Source: Saccharomycopsis fibuligera x Saccharomycopsis cf. fibuligera (taxonomy: Eukaryota; Ascomycota; Saccharomycetes; Ascoideales; Saccharomycopsidaceae). From it: a stretch of DNA of 64,000 nucleotides. The stretch is taken from the NCBI GenBank assembly GCA_001936135.1, contig CP012810.1, positions 3,286,001 to 3,350,000 on the forward strand, given 5' to 3'. Below, one piece after another: positions 29,598 to 39,536 of the stretch. The translations under genes were made by a program, and so were the position numbers. Within the stretch, counting starts at the first letter, position 1. Each line of letters starts with the position of its first letter. Under the pieces are notes generated by a model. The model did no database searches and was not told the DNA's origin. It saw only the letters and a list, made by a program, of their open reading frames with translations.

Positions 29598-32500
29598 ATG
29601 TATTCTGATACTAAAATGAGATCCAACAGCTACAGCTCCTCCGTAAATGGAGCCATCATCAACAACGAGATCCCAGTGCTAAGATATTCCTTGGTAGGGC
29701 ACACTGATATTCAAAAAAAACAAAAGCGAAAGTCAACAGCCTGTTTTGCCAAGCTAGCCTGTTGCAACCCCTCCAAGAAAAGCGCAAATAGCAGTGGTCA
29801 CAGCAGTCCTACGCGCCATCCTTCCAACAGTAATAGTAATAATAGTAACGAATATAAGCCAATAGAATCAGAGCCAAGTGTTGAGCCAGAGTATGCGATT
29901 AACAGACTTGTTCAGTTATTGTCATTTGAAGATGATGATGTGGTGGTGCTTGCTTTGGAAACAATAGTGCTAACCTTAATTGACAAGAAAAAATTTATGT
30001 CACTTTTGATCAACTCGGGCCTTTTAGCAGCTATTTCAAAACTTTTAGCTTCGCGCATTGATTTAATCAGAATCTTCGCTTGTCAAATTATTTCTCTCAT
30101 ATCAAAATTTCCCCAGCACATTGAACTGATCATCAACAATTTCCTAATACGGCCTCTAGTAGACCTCTTGCAAGACGACTCAAATGAAGTGGTGCTCCAA
30201 GCCATATTTGCAATCGCCAACATTGCCAAAGGAGATGAAAAACAAAAAGAAATCTTGATTAAAATAGGTGCCGTTCCGTCAGTCTTAGTTCTGCTTGCAT
30301 CGGATAATGAACTCATTCAAAAATTTGCAATCGGGTCTTTGGCTTCTCTAGCAGCAGGCAACGTTTTCCAAAAGCAGGCATTAATTGATTCTTCAATTTT
30401 GCTTAATTTGTCGGAATTCTTGGAGCCTCACAACGATGATGCTATCATTATCGAGTCGTTAAAATTGCTAGTTAACATTGCCAAGGGTACAAATGATCAA
30501 AAGCAAGAGATTCTTGACAATACATACTTAAAGCAGATCTTGCCTCTATTTGAATCTTCTAACGAGCTCATCTTGCGAAAATCAATTCAACTCATACAGC
30601 ATTTGGCCAACGGTAATGTGGCTCAAAAACAAGTTTTACTAGACAATGATGTTGTGCCTCATATCCTCACTTTTGTCACTTATAACAACGACGTCATTAG
30701 ATTATATGCTTTAGAATGTGTTTCCAACTTGTCTAGGGGTAAAAATTCCCAAAAGAAAGTGTTGGCTGATTACTTGATATTACCAGTCATAAACACAGTT
30801 ATTTTGAACGAAACCAAAATTTTCCAAAAACAATCATTACAGATTATACAAAATTTTTCCGAAGGCAGTGGGAGTATAAAGCAGCAGATGATAGATTCGG
30901 GAGTGTTGAAAACTTTAGTCAGTTTCACCAACTCGCAAAGCACAAGTATACGGAAAAGAGTTATTAAAATTTTTGAAAACATGTCCACAGGAAACGTAAA
31001 TCATGTCCGTTATTTGGTAGAACTAGGGTTTATTTCTACCATTCCGGTCATTATGAAAAATTCTGGTAGTTCAGTGAAGAAACATTGCTTGTTCATATTG
31101 AGCAATATCGTCAATAAGGGAACCTTTGGCAAGCAAATAGTAATCTCATGTGGTATTCTCAGCTACTTGAAAAAGTATTTGGTAACGTCAACTGAGTATT
31201 TCAAACCAGAGGTGATCAATGCTACTTTTCAGATAATTATCGGTGTTAGTGAAGGTGATGAGGATCAAAAACAGGAGGTTGTTGACTTGGGCTTTATCAA
31301 TGTTTTTTTGCCATTATTGAATAATGTCAATGAGACCATCACGACAATGTCCTTGCGCGTCATCAACAATATTGCTAAAGGGAGCACTGCCCAAAAACAG
31401 CATATTATTGACACAGGTATCTTAACCTCATTACCTCCATTATTATTTTCTTTGAATGAAGTGATCAAGAATTTGGCCATTGAGATCTTTTGCTCGATTG
31501 CTGAAGGAGATGAATTTAATAAACAAGCCATTTTGGATATTGGGGTTATTGAGCTAGTCAAGCCAATCTTGATGAAGAAAAGTGCAGACCTTGGTACCAA
31601 GAAATCAATCTTGGCACTAATCCATATTTTCACGCTAGGCACTGACCATCAAATTAAAACTTTGGTTTACTCGGGGATTTTTAAGTTATTGTATCCATTG
31701 GTCAAGCAACAGGACAAGGAAATCATCAAGATTTTGGTATGCTGCGTTGAAAATGTTATTTTTCAATTTTGCTATGTTAAAAACTTTGTCAGAATCTCTT
31801 TGCCAATCATTTTCAACGGTTTGCAACTCTTGGATGACGAAGTGACAGTGCATTGTCTTGCAGCAATTTCCAACATGACATTTAGCGTTGAGGGTCAAAA
31901 TGAAATAATTCAGTATGGCCTTTTGCAGATTGTTAAATTTTTAATGTCTTCAAAAGACACTAGAATCAGAGATGAAGTGGTAAAAATTTTCATAAACATT
32001 AGTGCCGGTGACCAAAGCAAGAAGCAAGCATTAATTAACTTGGACCTTCGCTCCACATTCCAGCCATTGCTCGATACGGATGATGAGAACATTGTTGCTG
32101 ATGCGATTTGGGCCATAAAAAATCTAAGTGAGGGCCACGAGAAGCAAAAGCAAGCGATTCTTGAATCGGGCATTATGGAAATGTTGTTGCCGTTTGTCAA
32201 CTCGCCACAATACACTTTGAAAACTAGAGCATTATCAACTATTGCAAACCTTTCCGAGGGAAATTCTTTTCTCAAGCAGAAAATTATTGACTATGACATC
32301 GTGACGATTGTTAAGCCTTTAGTACTCATGTTTAGTGACAATTTTGTCAAGAGGGAAATCATGCACATTATCTCCAACATATCCGCCGGTAGTGACATCC
32401 AACGTGATTATTTGATACGCATTGGGTACATTGACATTTTGGTGCCGCTTTTGATTTTCGGCGATGAAGATATCAAGCAGTTGTCAGCAATGACACTATG

Positions 32501-32675
32501 CAACTTATCACCTAGATTGGACGATTTACAAAAACAATACTTAATTGACTCCGGTGTGCAGGAATTATTAATGCCATTGTCCCAAGAATCCAGTAATGCT
32601 AAAACTAAGAGATTTTCTCAGGATGCAATGTCTAACATTTTTAAGAATGGGAAAGAAACAGTGATCATTGTTTAA
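29598..32675 (+). CDS. giant armadillo-repeat protein (about 22 ARM repeats)
   Basis: 1025 residues from the ATG at 29598; the frame upstream has no ATG. After a ~110-residue Ser/Asn/Lys-rich head with a CFAKLACCNPSKK cysteine cluster, the rest is a continuous ARM solenoid of about 22 repeats of ~42 residues. The common pattern is hydrophobic-x-x-L-x-P-L-L, S-x-N-E, I-x-x-A, NIAxG, QKQxIIDxG (for example GDEDQKQEVVDLGFINVFLP). It resembles Vac8 and importin-alpha repeats, but Vac8 has ~11 repeats and an N-myristoyl site, absent here (start MYSDTK). The cysteine cluster at residues ~47-56 could be a palmitoylation site, which is inference. Likely a scaffold binding extended peptides; partner and location unknown. 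I do not recognise an S. cerevisiae orthologue. Confidence 0.85.
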   Translation: MYSDTKMRSNSYSSSVNGAIINNEIPVLRYSLVGHTDIQKKQKRKSTACFAKLACCNPSKKSANSSGHSSPTRHPSNSNSNNSNEYKPIESEPSVEPEYAINRLVQLLSFEDDDVVVLALETIVLTLIDKKKFMSLLINSGLLAAISKLLASRIDLIRIFACQIISLISKFPQHIELIINNFLIRPLVDLLQDDSNEVVLQAIFAIANIAKGDEKQKEILIKIGAVPSVLVLLASDNELIQKFAIGSLASLAAGNVFQKQALIDSSILLNLSEFLEPHNDDAIIIESLKLLVNIAKGTNDQKQEILDNTYLKQILPLFESSNELILRKSIQLIQHLANGNVAQKQVLLDNDVVPHILTFVTYNNDVIRLYALECVSNLSRGKNSQKKVLADYLILPVINTVILNETKIFQKQSLQIIQNFSEGSGSIKQQMIDSGVLKTLVSFTNSQSTSIRKRVIKIFENMSTGNVNHVRYLVELGFISTIPVIMKNSGSSVKKHCLFILSNIVNKGTFGKQIVISCGILSYLKKYLVTSTEYFKPEVINATFQIIIGVSEGDEDQKQEVVDLGFINVFLPLLNNVNETITTMSLRVINNIAKGSTAQKQHIIDTGILTSLPPLLFSLNEVIKNLAIEIFCSIAEGDEFNKQAILDIGVIELVKPILMKKSADLGTKKSILALIHIFTLGTDHQIKTLVYSGIFKLLYPLVKQQDKEIIKILVCCVENVIFQFCYVKNFVRISLPIIFNGLQLLDDEVTVHCLAAISNMTFSVEGQNEIIQYGLLQIVKFLMSSKDTRIRDEVVKIFINISAGDQSKKQALINLDLRSTFQPLLDTDDENIVADAIWAIKNLSEGHEKQKQAILESGIMEMLLPFVNSPQYTLKTRALSTIANLSEGNSFLKQKIIDYDIVTIVKPLVLMFSDNFVKREIMHIISNISAGSDIQRDYLIRIGYIDILVPLLIFGDEDIKQLSAMTLCNLSPRLDDLQKQYLIDSGVQELLMPLSQESSNAKTKRFSQDAMSNIFKNGKETVIIV

Positions 32676-33952
32676 ACTTTGAACTATTTTACCTCTTTTA
32701 ATGATAATTTTTTTTTTTTTTAGAAAAAAAAAGTTATTTCTCCCAGTTTTTTTTATTTCATCTTATTTTTTTTTTTTTTTTCAATTTTCTTTTTTTGTCA
32801 TTTAATCTACATCGTTTTTGGGTACTTTTTTTTTCTTTTATTTTTTTTTTTTTGTTTATCATCGCTTACTTTATCATTGCTGTTACTGAAGTTCATGGCA
32901 TATCATTATTGAGAGAATGTTTATTTTACCACCCTCTTCCTATTGCTTGATCCTTTGGTTTTCAAGGAATAAGAAACAATACAGGAGAACAAAAAATGGG
33001 AACCAAGTTACAAAAGATCGCGATTTCCCCTACCCTTTTAGTAAATACCAGGTTTCCTAGTATTATTGCTCATGCCAAAAGCATGTCTATCTCATACATT
33101 CCTTATCAAACCATTAGCTTCAACTACATGATCTATATCCGGCGAACATGCTCATACATCAACAATTAGGTGGATTCAAAGATGGCTTCTTTCTACATTT
33201 TGTGATTCTCTCTGTTTTGCTTGGTAGATGCTAAATTTACATGAATGCATTTATCTCACAAATTTGTTCATTTCATTTTTTTTTTTTTTTTTTTTTTGTT
33301 AAATTTTGCTCATTTCGCTTATTTTCATGCTTTTCATTTTTTTTTTTCATTTTGTTCGCTTTTCATTTCTAAGTTTCTTATGCTCAACTGTTGTTTCGAC
33401 AATGCATAAAACTTGTATAATTAGACCTATTCAGTTAAATAAAAGATACAAAATAATCTTTTTTTTTTTCTTTCAAAGTTTTTCAAACGCCAACACGAAA
33501 CTTCTTCTGTAAGCGTAGATTTTAAACTACTAAACGTTTCGAGCCAAGCTAATAATGAAAAAAGTTTGTATATATATCATCTCTGTCGGCTCCAAAAAGC
33601 ACATGTTCTGTGGCTTCTATATATATATATATATATCAGCAGGTAGAAGTTACCACAAATAAAGTATATACATTACTATACATTACTATACATGAATATG
33701 CATAGTTATAAACAAAAATCTCATAACTTTTAGGCCGGGTAAAACTTTCAGCCAACCAAACGGAGCGAATTAAAAATGCAAATTCTGAGAATCGCGGTAA
33801 AATGCAGTAAATAACCAAAAGCTAATGGCATACAGAAGTTGTTATCAACTGATATTAAAGACAGTGCAAACACAAAGATCATAGCATAAAGCACAAAGGT
33901 CACGTATTAATTTAGTTCCATATCGATCCTCGCCAATATAATATAATCAAAA
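32676..33952. other. intergenic, T-rich 3' flank and NDUFS4 promoter
   Basis: Contains many T runs (32710-32722, 32766-32781, 33277-33298), an (AT)n repeat at 33620-33637 and a short direct repeat CATTACTATA at ~33670-33690. No gene visible. Confidence 0.6.
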
Positions 33953-34471
33953 ATGTTTCGCCAAGTCGCTAGATCCCAAACATTCATTAAACAAGCAGCC
34001 CAACAGCAGCAGAAGCAATTTATGGCCGCAACTATAAGCAGAAGAAGCTATGCTACTAAAGAAGACACCGATGTTGTTGAATTGAACAAAGATCAACAAG
34101 AATTTCCAAAGGAGTTAATCAGTGGTGCTCCAAGAGATCTTTCTCTTCAAAGACAAGTCCGTATTTACAAAGAGGCCAAACCTGCTACTCAATCTGGTCA
34201 ACATAATGGGAAATTCTGGAAAATAGACTGGGACGTGTTGAACAAAGGCAACAGATGGGAAAATGATTTGATCGGGTACCAATCTTCTGCTGATTATATG
34301 CAAGCTACTGCTTTGAAATTTGATACCAAAGAAGCAGCTATCAGATTTGCTACTGGACAAGGATACGCTTATTACGTTCAAGAACCAAAACAGAGACACT
34401 TTAGAAAGAAGGAATATTCTGCTAACTTTACCTGGTCCGAAGGTCCATTGAAGCACATCAGAACCAAATAG
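33953..34471 (+). CDS. mitochondrial complex I subunit, NDUFS4 (18 kDa/AQDQ) type
   Basis: 172 residues. An Arg/Gln-rich presequence ([22 protein letters not shown]) is followed by the family core: [40 protein letters not shown], then [20 protein letters not shown] and [20 protein letters not shown], ending with [19 protein letters not shown]4 is an accessory subunit of the NADH:ubiquinone oxidoreductase peripheral arm, near the N-module/Q-module junction. Its presence shows that this yeast respires through proton-pumping complex I, unlike Saccharomyces. The length is close to homologues and no intron is evident. Confidence 0.94.
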   Translation: MFRQVARSQTFIKQAAQQQQKQFMAATISRRSYATKEDTDVVELNKDQQEFPKELISGAPRDLSLQRQVRIYKEAKPATQSGQHNGKFWKIDWDVLNKGNRWENDLIGYQSSADYMQATALKFDTKEAAIRFATGQGYAYYVQEPKQRHFRKKEYSANFTWSEGPLKHIRTK

Positions 34472-34728
34472 ATAATTTTTTAATTCAAATTATATGCGTC
34501 GTTTTGAAGTAATATGTTTATCGAGCGTTTATGTGTTACGTGCAGAATGCGTTGTGTTATTCTGGTTTGGAAGAAAGGGACCCCGGTGAAGTGCTGAAGT
34601 AGGTTGAAAGTTTGACTTAGTTTGAGGTTTTCAAGAAAGAGCCGCAAAATGATTTACAAGAGTATCATTTGTGGAAAGTAAAATAAGCCATGGTGGGCTT
34701 AGTTTAATAAGTTGGTTTATTTCTGATG

Positions 34729-34760
<32 letters not shown>

Positions 34761-35004
34761 TATCTGTTATTGTATTTTTTCTTCTCTTTTCAATGTCATC
34801 ATTCATACAAGTACTATTATTACTATTACTTTTTTTTGTCTCATAGTTATTCATTACATGCTAATTACTTTATAAAAGCCGCAATTATTAACATGTAGTT
34901 GTCTCGGGGTCATATAACAAAAAAAGGTTATAAAATAGAATATGCTCGTACCTGCCTTAAAATTAGAACTATTGTAATGCCTGTTTTCTTTCTTGTACTG
35001 ATAT
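34472..35004. other. intergenic, convergent 3' flanks
   Basis: Lies between the complex I subunit and NRK1 stops. A 23-base T run at 34730-34752 is the main feature. No gene seen. Confidence 0.6.
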
Positions 35005-36067
35005 TTATACATGACTCAAAATCACATTGACCGACCACTCCAAAATATCTTCAATAGTCACCTTCTCATCCCTTATATCAAGCATATCAATACCTAACTT
35101 CTCATTTCCAAGTATCTCAGACTCATTTTCCAAGTCTCCGTTTTTGAACAAATGAGCATGACTTTTAGCATAATTTGGATATACAAGCTTGTCGAAATAT
35201 CCAGGAGGATCTACCCAAAAGGAGTCTTTAGTTTGATATCCTTCTCTTGATTCACGACGATGCTTGAGAATTTCATAAGACACTTTGATGAAGAGTTTGA
35301 CGTCAAGGATCTCTGGAAGTTTGGATCCTTCGTGATATAGCAAAAATCCATCAATGAAGACAAATTTGTATTTCGGGGAAGCAGTAGAAGTACCAGCACC
35401 CTTCATGTCACTATCAGAGGCGAAAGCAGCGCTGTTTGTGGCATCTACGGTGTTCAATTTTTCAGCATCAGGTGTTTCATCACTTGATACATCCTCATTG
35501 CTGTTGACCGCATAGTCCCCAAGCTTCGCTTGAATTTGCGACTTCAACTTTTTTTCCAATTCAGCACTGATTTTTGTCTTATACTTCGGCTGTATCGAAT
35601 GATTGGTAATCTCATAACTTTCATTGCTATCGTCATTCTTGTTGTTTTTGTTGTTGTTGTTGCTATTTTTGAGAGATTTCAAATGGGTTTCAAAAGTTTT
35701 CATGTCGATTGATTCAGGACAATCCCAATTTTGCTCTCCGGTGACTTCGTCGTTAGGGATTTCATCGTCATTCTTGTAATAATCGTCCTCGTGGATCAAC
35801 ACGCTGCTTTTGAAAAGTTTCTTCAATAACTGAGAAATGGTCTAGAGCAAAGTTTATACTAGTTAGTACCAATCCTTTATTTATGAGCAAATAAACAGAA
35901 CGCAATTCAAAAAAATATGTATAGCAAAGGTGTCAAGAAGATCAAGTGCAAAAAAGATAGCCTGCCAGTGGCGTAAAAACACAACTTACAGTCTTCCCGG
36001 AGCTGGAAGCACCACTAATTCCCACTAGTATAATTTTCTCGTCACTAGGATTTAAATTTATTGTCAT
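35005..36067 (-). CDS. NRK1: nicotinamide riboside kinase, two exons
   Basis: Phosphorylates nicotinamide riboside to NMN in NAD+ salvage. Exon 1 is 36067..35990 (26 codons, MTINLNPSDEKIILVGISG then ASSSGKT, the P-loop). Exon 2 is 35841..35005. The 148-base intron (35989..35842) starts GTAAGT, carries the branch site TACTAAC and ends CTCTAG. Splicing is in phase and restores GKTTISQLLKKLF. Downstream are HEDDYYKNDDEIP, NWDCPESIDMKTF, FIDGFLLYHE and REGYQTKDSFWVDPPGYFDK. Total is 304 residues, longer than the ~200-240 usual, because of an ~85-residue Asn/Lys/Ser/Asp-rich insert before FVFIDGF (residues ~70-165). The second exon alone lacks an ATG and the P-loop, so the intron model decides the gene. 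Promoter-proximal introns like this are common in this clade. Confidence 0.92.
35842..35989 (-). other. spliceosomal intron of NRK1
   Basis: 148 bases, 5' site GTAAGT, branch point TACTAAC about 24 bases before the 3' site TCTAG. It joins codons ACT and ACC inside the P-loop of NRK1. Confidence 0.92.
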
Positions 36068-36625
36068 TATTCTAATTTATTTTACTGGTGTAATATTCCT
36101 CGTTTATAAGCCACTTTGGTTTCAACGGTACAGATTATTCAAACAGTGTCATCCATTGATCAGTTATCGGACGCATGAAAGTCAGTTTTATCGGACTTTT
36201 GATAACGTATTTTTTAAATCTTTTTTTTATTATGGCTCGTAACCATCGCGGTCACTATTGTATACAATAACAACTTAAGATACAATATCTACGCTAGGTC
36301 CGAAGAAAAAGGAAAGATTGTTTTTGGATATCCTTGATAAACATTAATTTTTTTTTATAAAAATAAACAAAATTGAAAATAATTTTAATATGTAAACTGT
36401 ATAAGAAAAAAAAAAGGGCAACAGATAGAATAACTTTTCTGTTTTTATGAGCGAGTCTAGAATAAAAATAAGTGGAATAGAATAACTGAAAAAAGGATTG
36501 TGTATATAAGGGGAAGATGACCATGACAAAACAAGAAAACGAATGAAAAAGAACAAAGCAAACTAAAATTGAACAACAAGCAAAAGACAAACATAAAACA
36601 TGCAAACAAATCAACCAAAACCAGT
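36068..36625. other. intergenic, NRK1 promoter and YPK1 3' flank
   Basis: The NRK1 side is the promoter; the YPK1 side is A-rich 3' flank (for example 36406-36416). No gene is visible. Confidence 0.6.
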
Positions 36626-38716
36626 TTAATCAGCGTCACTTAATTTACTTTCACCAACGTAGGTCCAGCCTTCAAACTGTTTTTGCATTGATCTGCTTAA
36701 ATGATCAGTAACGACAGAATCAGCAGGAATTTCACTGGTGAACTCACTATCAAAGTTATTTGTATCAAATGCACTGGTAACTGGTGGCTTGAATGGTGGA
36801 GTGTATCCTTTATTGTTCAATTTGACCCAATCAATGTCTCTAAAGAATGGATGATCCTTGATCTCTTGAGAACCATTAGCGCCAAGTCTTTTATTTGGAT
36901 TTCTATCAAGCAATTTGATCAACAAATCTTTAGCTTGAGTATCAAACATTTCTGGAAATTTCAATGGGTCACCCAAAATCTTCTTGTACATCTTCGGAAT
37001 GTTTTCATCATAAAATGGTGGCAAGCCAGTCAACATCTCGTATAAAAGTATACCCAAAGTCCACCAATCAACTGATCTGGTGTAACCTTGACCAAGCAAT
37101 AATTCTGGAGCCAAGTATTCTGGAGTACCACAAAAAGTCTCAGTACGATCTTTCAATTTCATGTCTCTTTTGCACAAACCAAAGTCACATAATGCAATAT
37201 GGCCCTGGTAGTCCAACAAAATATTTTCTGGTTTCAAATCTCTGTAAATGACATCCAAGCTGTGCAAACATTCAATAGCGGACAACAATTCGCAAATGTA
37301 AAACCTTGAACGATCTAAAGAAAATCTACCTTCTCTTTGCAAATGATGGAATAGTTCACCACCATTGATGAATACCAACACGAAATACAACTTATCTGGT
37401 GATTGGAAACAAAATTTTAATGAAACAATGAATGGGTTATTGACTTCAACCAAGACGTTTCTTTCAGCTAAAGTATGGTTGACCTCTAATTTAGCCACAA
37501 TGTGAGCTTTTCTAATACTCTTCAAAGCATAAACTCTTTGAGTATCCTTCTTTCTCACTTGCATAACTTTACCAAAAGATCCTTTTCCAATGACCTTCAA
37601 CAAGTCAAAGTCATCAATAGTCAAAGGTTTGTTCTTGTTTGGCTTGTATTCAATAGTAATGTTCAAAGCACCTCCGACTTGAGAACTTCCGCTGGTAGTG
37701 CCACTAGAAATGTTGTTGTTATTGGTAGCTGTTGGTAAAGTCAAATTCAACCATTCATGATCCAAAATTCTCTTTTTGCTATTATAATTCAAGTTTAATG
37801 GAATTTTGATCGATCCAATCAAGATATCTTGAGACGGGGTCTTGGAGTTAATCAAATGAATATAACTTTTTGGAATTAAAATATTTGGAATCTTGACAAA
37901 TATTTGCACAACCAACATTCCATTACCATTAACATCGAAAGAAGACACGTTGTTGAAACTTGGATCTGAAATTAACCCACTTGATGGTTGGACTAAAGAG
38001 ACGTTCTTGTCAAATTCTACCGTGATGTAAATGAGCGGATTTCTAACTCCGGATGAATTATCATCATTGGAAGGAACGGATACTATAGCTGGTAAGCATC
38101 CAGTCACTAAGTCCCCAGACAACAAGTCATTTAAACTGTTGGTGAGTTGAGATTTTTCTACTGACGATTTGATATTTTCATTTAAAAGGTTCTTGTCACA
38201 ATCATCAGCACAAGCGGCGATTTTTTGTAAAATAAATTCATTCAAGACCAAGTCAAAAGGTAACTTGAAATTTTTACCAGAGTAAACTTTAACAGTCAAG
38301 CATCCAGGTTTCACAATTGTGGAAATGGTTGGATCGTCGGATTTGATATTGGTGCTGTTAGAGTTATCAGACTGGTTAACAGTAGTGCTGCCGTTCAAAG
38401 TTTGACTGTTACGGGCCTCCACTGACTCATTTTGTTGTGCGGATGAAGTGGCATTGGATTGAAGCTGTTGTTGTTGAGATTGTTGATTAATTGTTCCGCT
38501 AGGTTCGGTAACGGTATTTGAACGATATTCATCCGATGAGGTTTGATCAGTTGAACTTCTGTTAAGAGACATTTTACTCACTGCTTCGCTAAGGTTACTT
38601 GCAGAACCAGACTCTTTCAAAGATGCTTTGTCATTCGAAGATGCCACAGGAGAAAGTGAAGTATCTTTAGTATCCTTTCTAATGTGCTCTTTAAGCTTCT
38701 TTTTCCATGATAACAT
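36626..38716 (-). CDS. YPK1: AGC protein kinase Ypk1/Ypk2 (SGK-like)
   Basis: 696 residues from the ATG at 38714-38716 (MLSWKKKLKEH, parallel to MYSWKSKFK of S. cerevisiae Ypk1). A Ser/Gln/Asn-rich head is followed by the conserved Ypk N-terminal domain (GCLTVKVYSGKNFKLPFDLV). The kinase domain is nearly identical to Ypk1: DDFDLLKVIGKGSFGKVMQV, HTLAERNVLVEVN, RDLKPENILLDYQGHIALCD with catalytic D493, and TFCGTPEYLAPE activation loop (Pkh site). The hydrophobic motif FEGWTY (F681-Y686) contains T685, the expected TORC2 target. Ypk1 controls sphingolipid synthesis, eisosomes, and flippase and arrestin activity at the plasma membrane. Upstream codons lack another ATG. Whether it is the single Ypk or one of two paralogues cannot be told here. 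Confidence 0.96.
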   Translation of the reverse strand: MLSWKKKLKEHIRKDTKDTSLSPVASSNDKASLKESGSASNLSEAVSKMSLNRSSTDQTSSDEYRSNTVTEPSGTINQQSQQQQLQSNATSSAQQNESVEARNSQTLNGSTTVNQSDNSNSTNIKSDDPTISTIVKPGCLTVKVYSGKNFKLPFDLVLNEFILQKIAACADDCDKNLLNENIKSSVEKSQLTNSLNDLLSGDLVTGCLPAIVSVPSNDDNSSGVRNPLIYITVEFDKNVSLVQPSSGLISDPSFNNVSSFDVNGNGMLVVQIFVKIPNILIPKSYIHLINSKTPSQDILIGSIKIPLNLNYNSKKRILDHEWLNLTLPTATNNNNISSGTTSGSSQVGGALNITIEYKPNKNKPLTIDDFDLLKVIGKGSFGKVMQVRKKDTQRVYALKSIRKAHIVAKLEVNHTLAERNVLVEVNNPFIVSLKFCFQSPDKLYFVLVFINGGELFHHLQREGRFSLDRSRFYICELLSAIECLHSLDVIYRDLKPENILLDYQGHIALCDFGLCKRDMKLKDRTETFCGTPEYLAPELLLGQGYTRSVDWWTLGILLYEMLTGLPPFYDENIPKMYKKILGDPLKFPEMFDTQAKDLLIKLLDRNPNKRLGANGSQEIKDHPFFRDIDWVKLNNKGYTPPFKPPVTSAFDTNNFDSEFTSEIPADSVVTDHLSRSMQKQFEGWTYVGESKLSDAD

Positions 38717-39536
38717 AATGGCAGTCTTAAAATTGTCTTGATCAAACGAAAAGAAACTCAGCAAATATGTATTGAATCTGTCTTCAAAGGCTGTTTTATA
38801 TCAAAGTATTGCAAGTGTACTTGAAAAAATAAAAAAGAAGGAAAATAAAAAAGACGTATGCCAGGGAATTACGATGAGAATTGATAAATTATGTGCTGAG
38901 ATATTTTGGCTAGTGGCGATATGTTAACGTTTTTCTTTCTTTTTCTTCCTGTTTTATTTTTCTACAGGAAAAACACCCTGGTCATGTGTAATGGATATCA
39001 TGACACGCATACATATGACCGCCTCTTTCTACATATTTGTGCGCAAAAACTTTATTTGCCATCTCCAATTTCACTATATTTATAATGCAAACGAAACAAA
39101 GACAACAGCTACCGGAACAGAATATTACAAGGTCCAATTTCAAGATAGTCAGTATTAAGTTTTTTTTTGAAAATATAGACTAAGCCTGAGGTTTGTTATC
39201 TCAACAAGTAAATAAAATTACAAATTTTAGAGGGTACTATAGGTTTAGAATTTAAGAGTTTTGCTTTTTCCTTCCTTCGTGTATCTGTTGAGTGAATTGA
39301 AAATAAAGGTCAATATTTCCTTTAGCCACAATTCAAGAAATTGTTATATTAACAATATATAAGTGTAGCGACTTATGTTATTCGCTTAGCATTTATAAAG
39401 TAAAAGAACAAATATTGACAGGAACTCTAAAATGTAAAAACAAAAATAAAAACTAAGTTAAGAGAAAAAACAGATCATAAAGGTCGTGAATAGAAGAGGC
39501 CAAAGAAACTCAACTGTAAAATCATTTCCTTTCCGC
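38717..39536. other. intergenic, YPK1 promoter and NDT80-family 3' flank
   Basis: AT-rich spacer with an A/T-rich leader for YPK1. I see no gene or known RNA. Confidence 0.6.
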
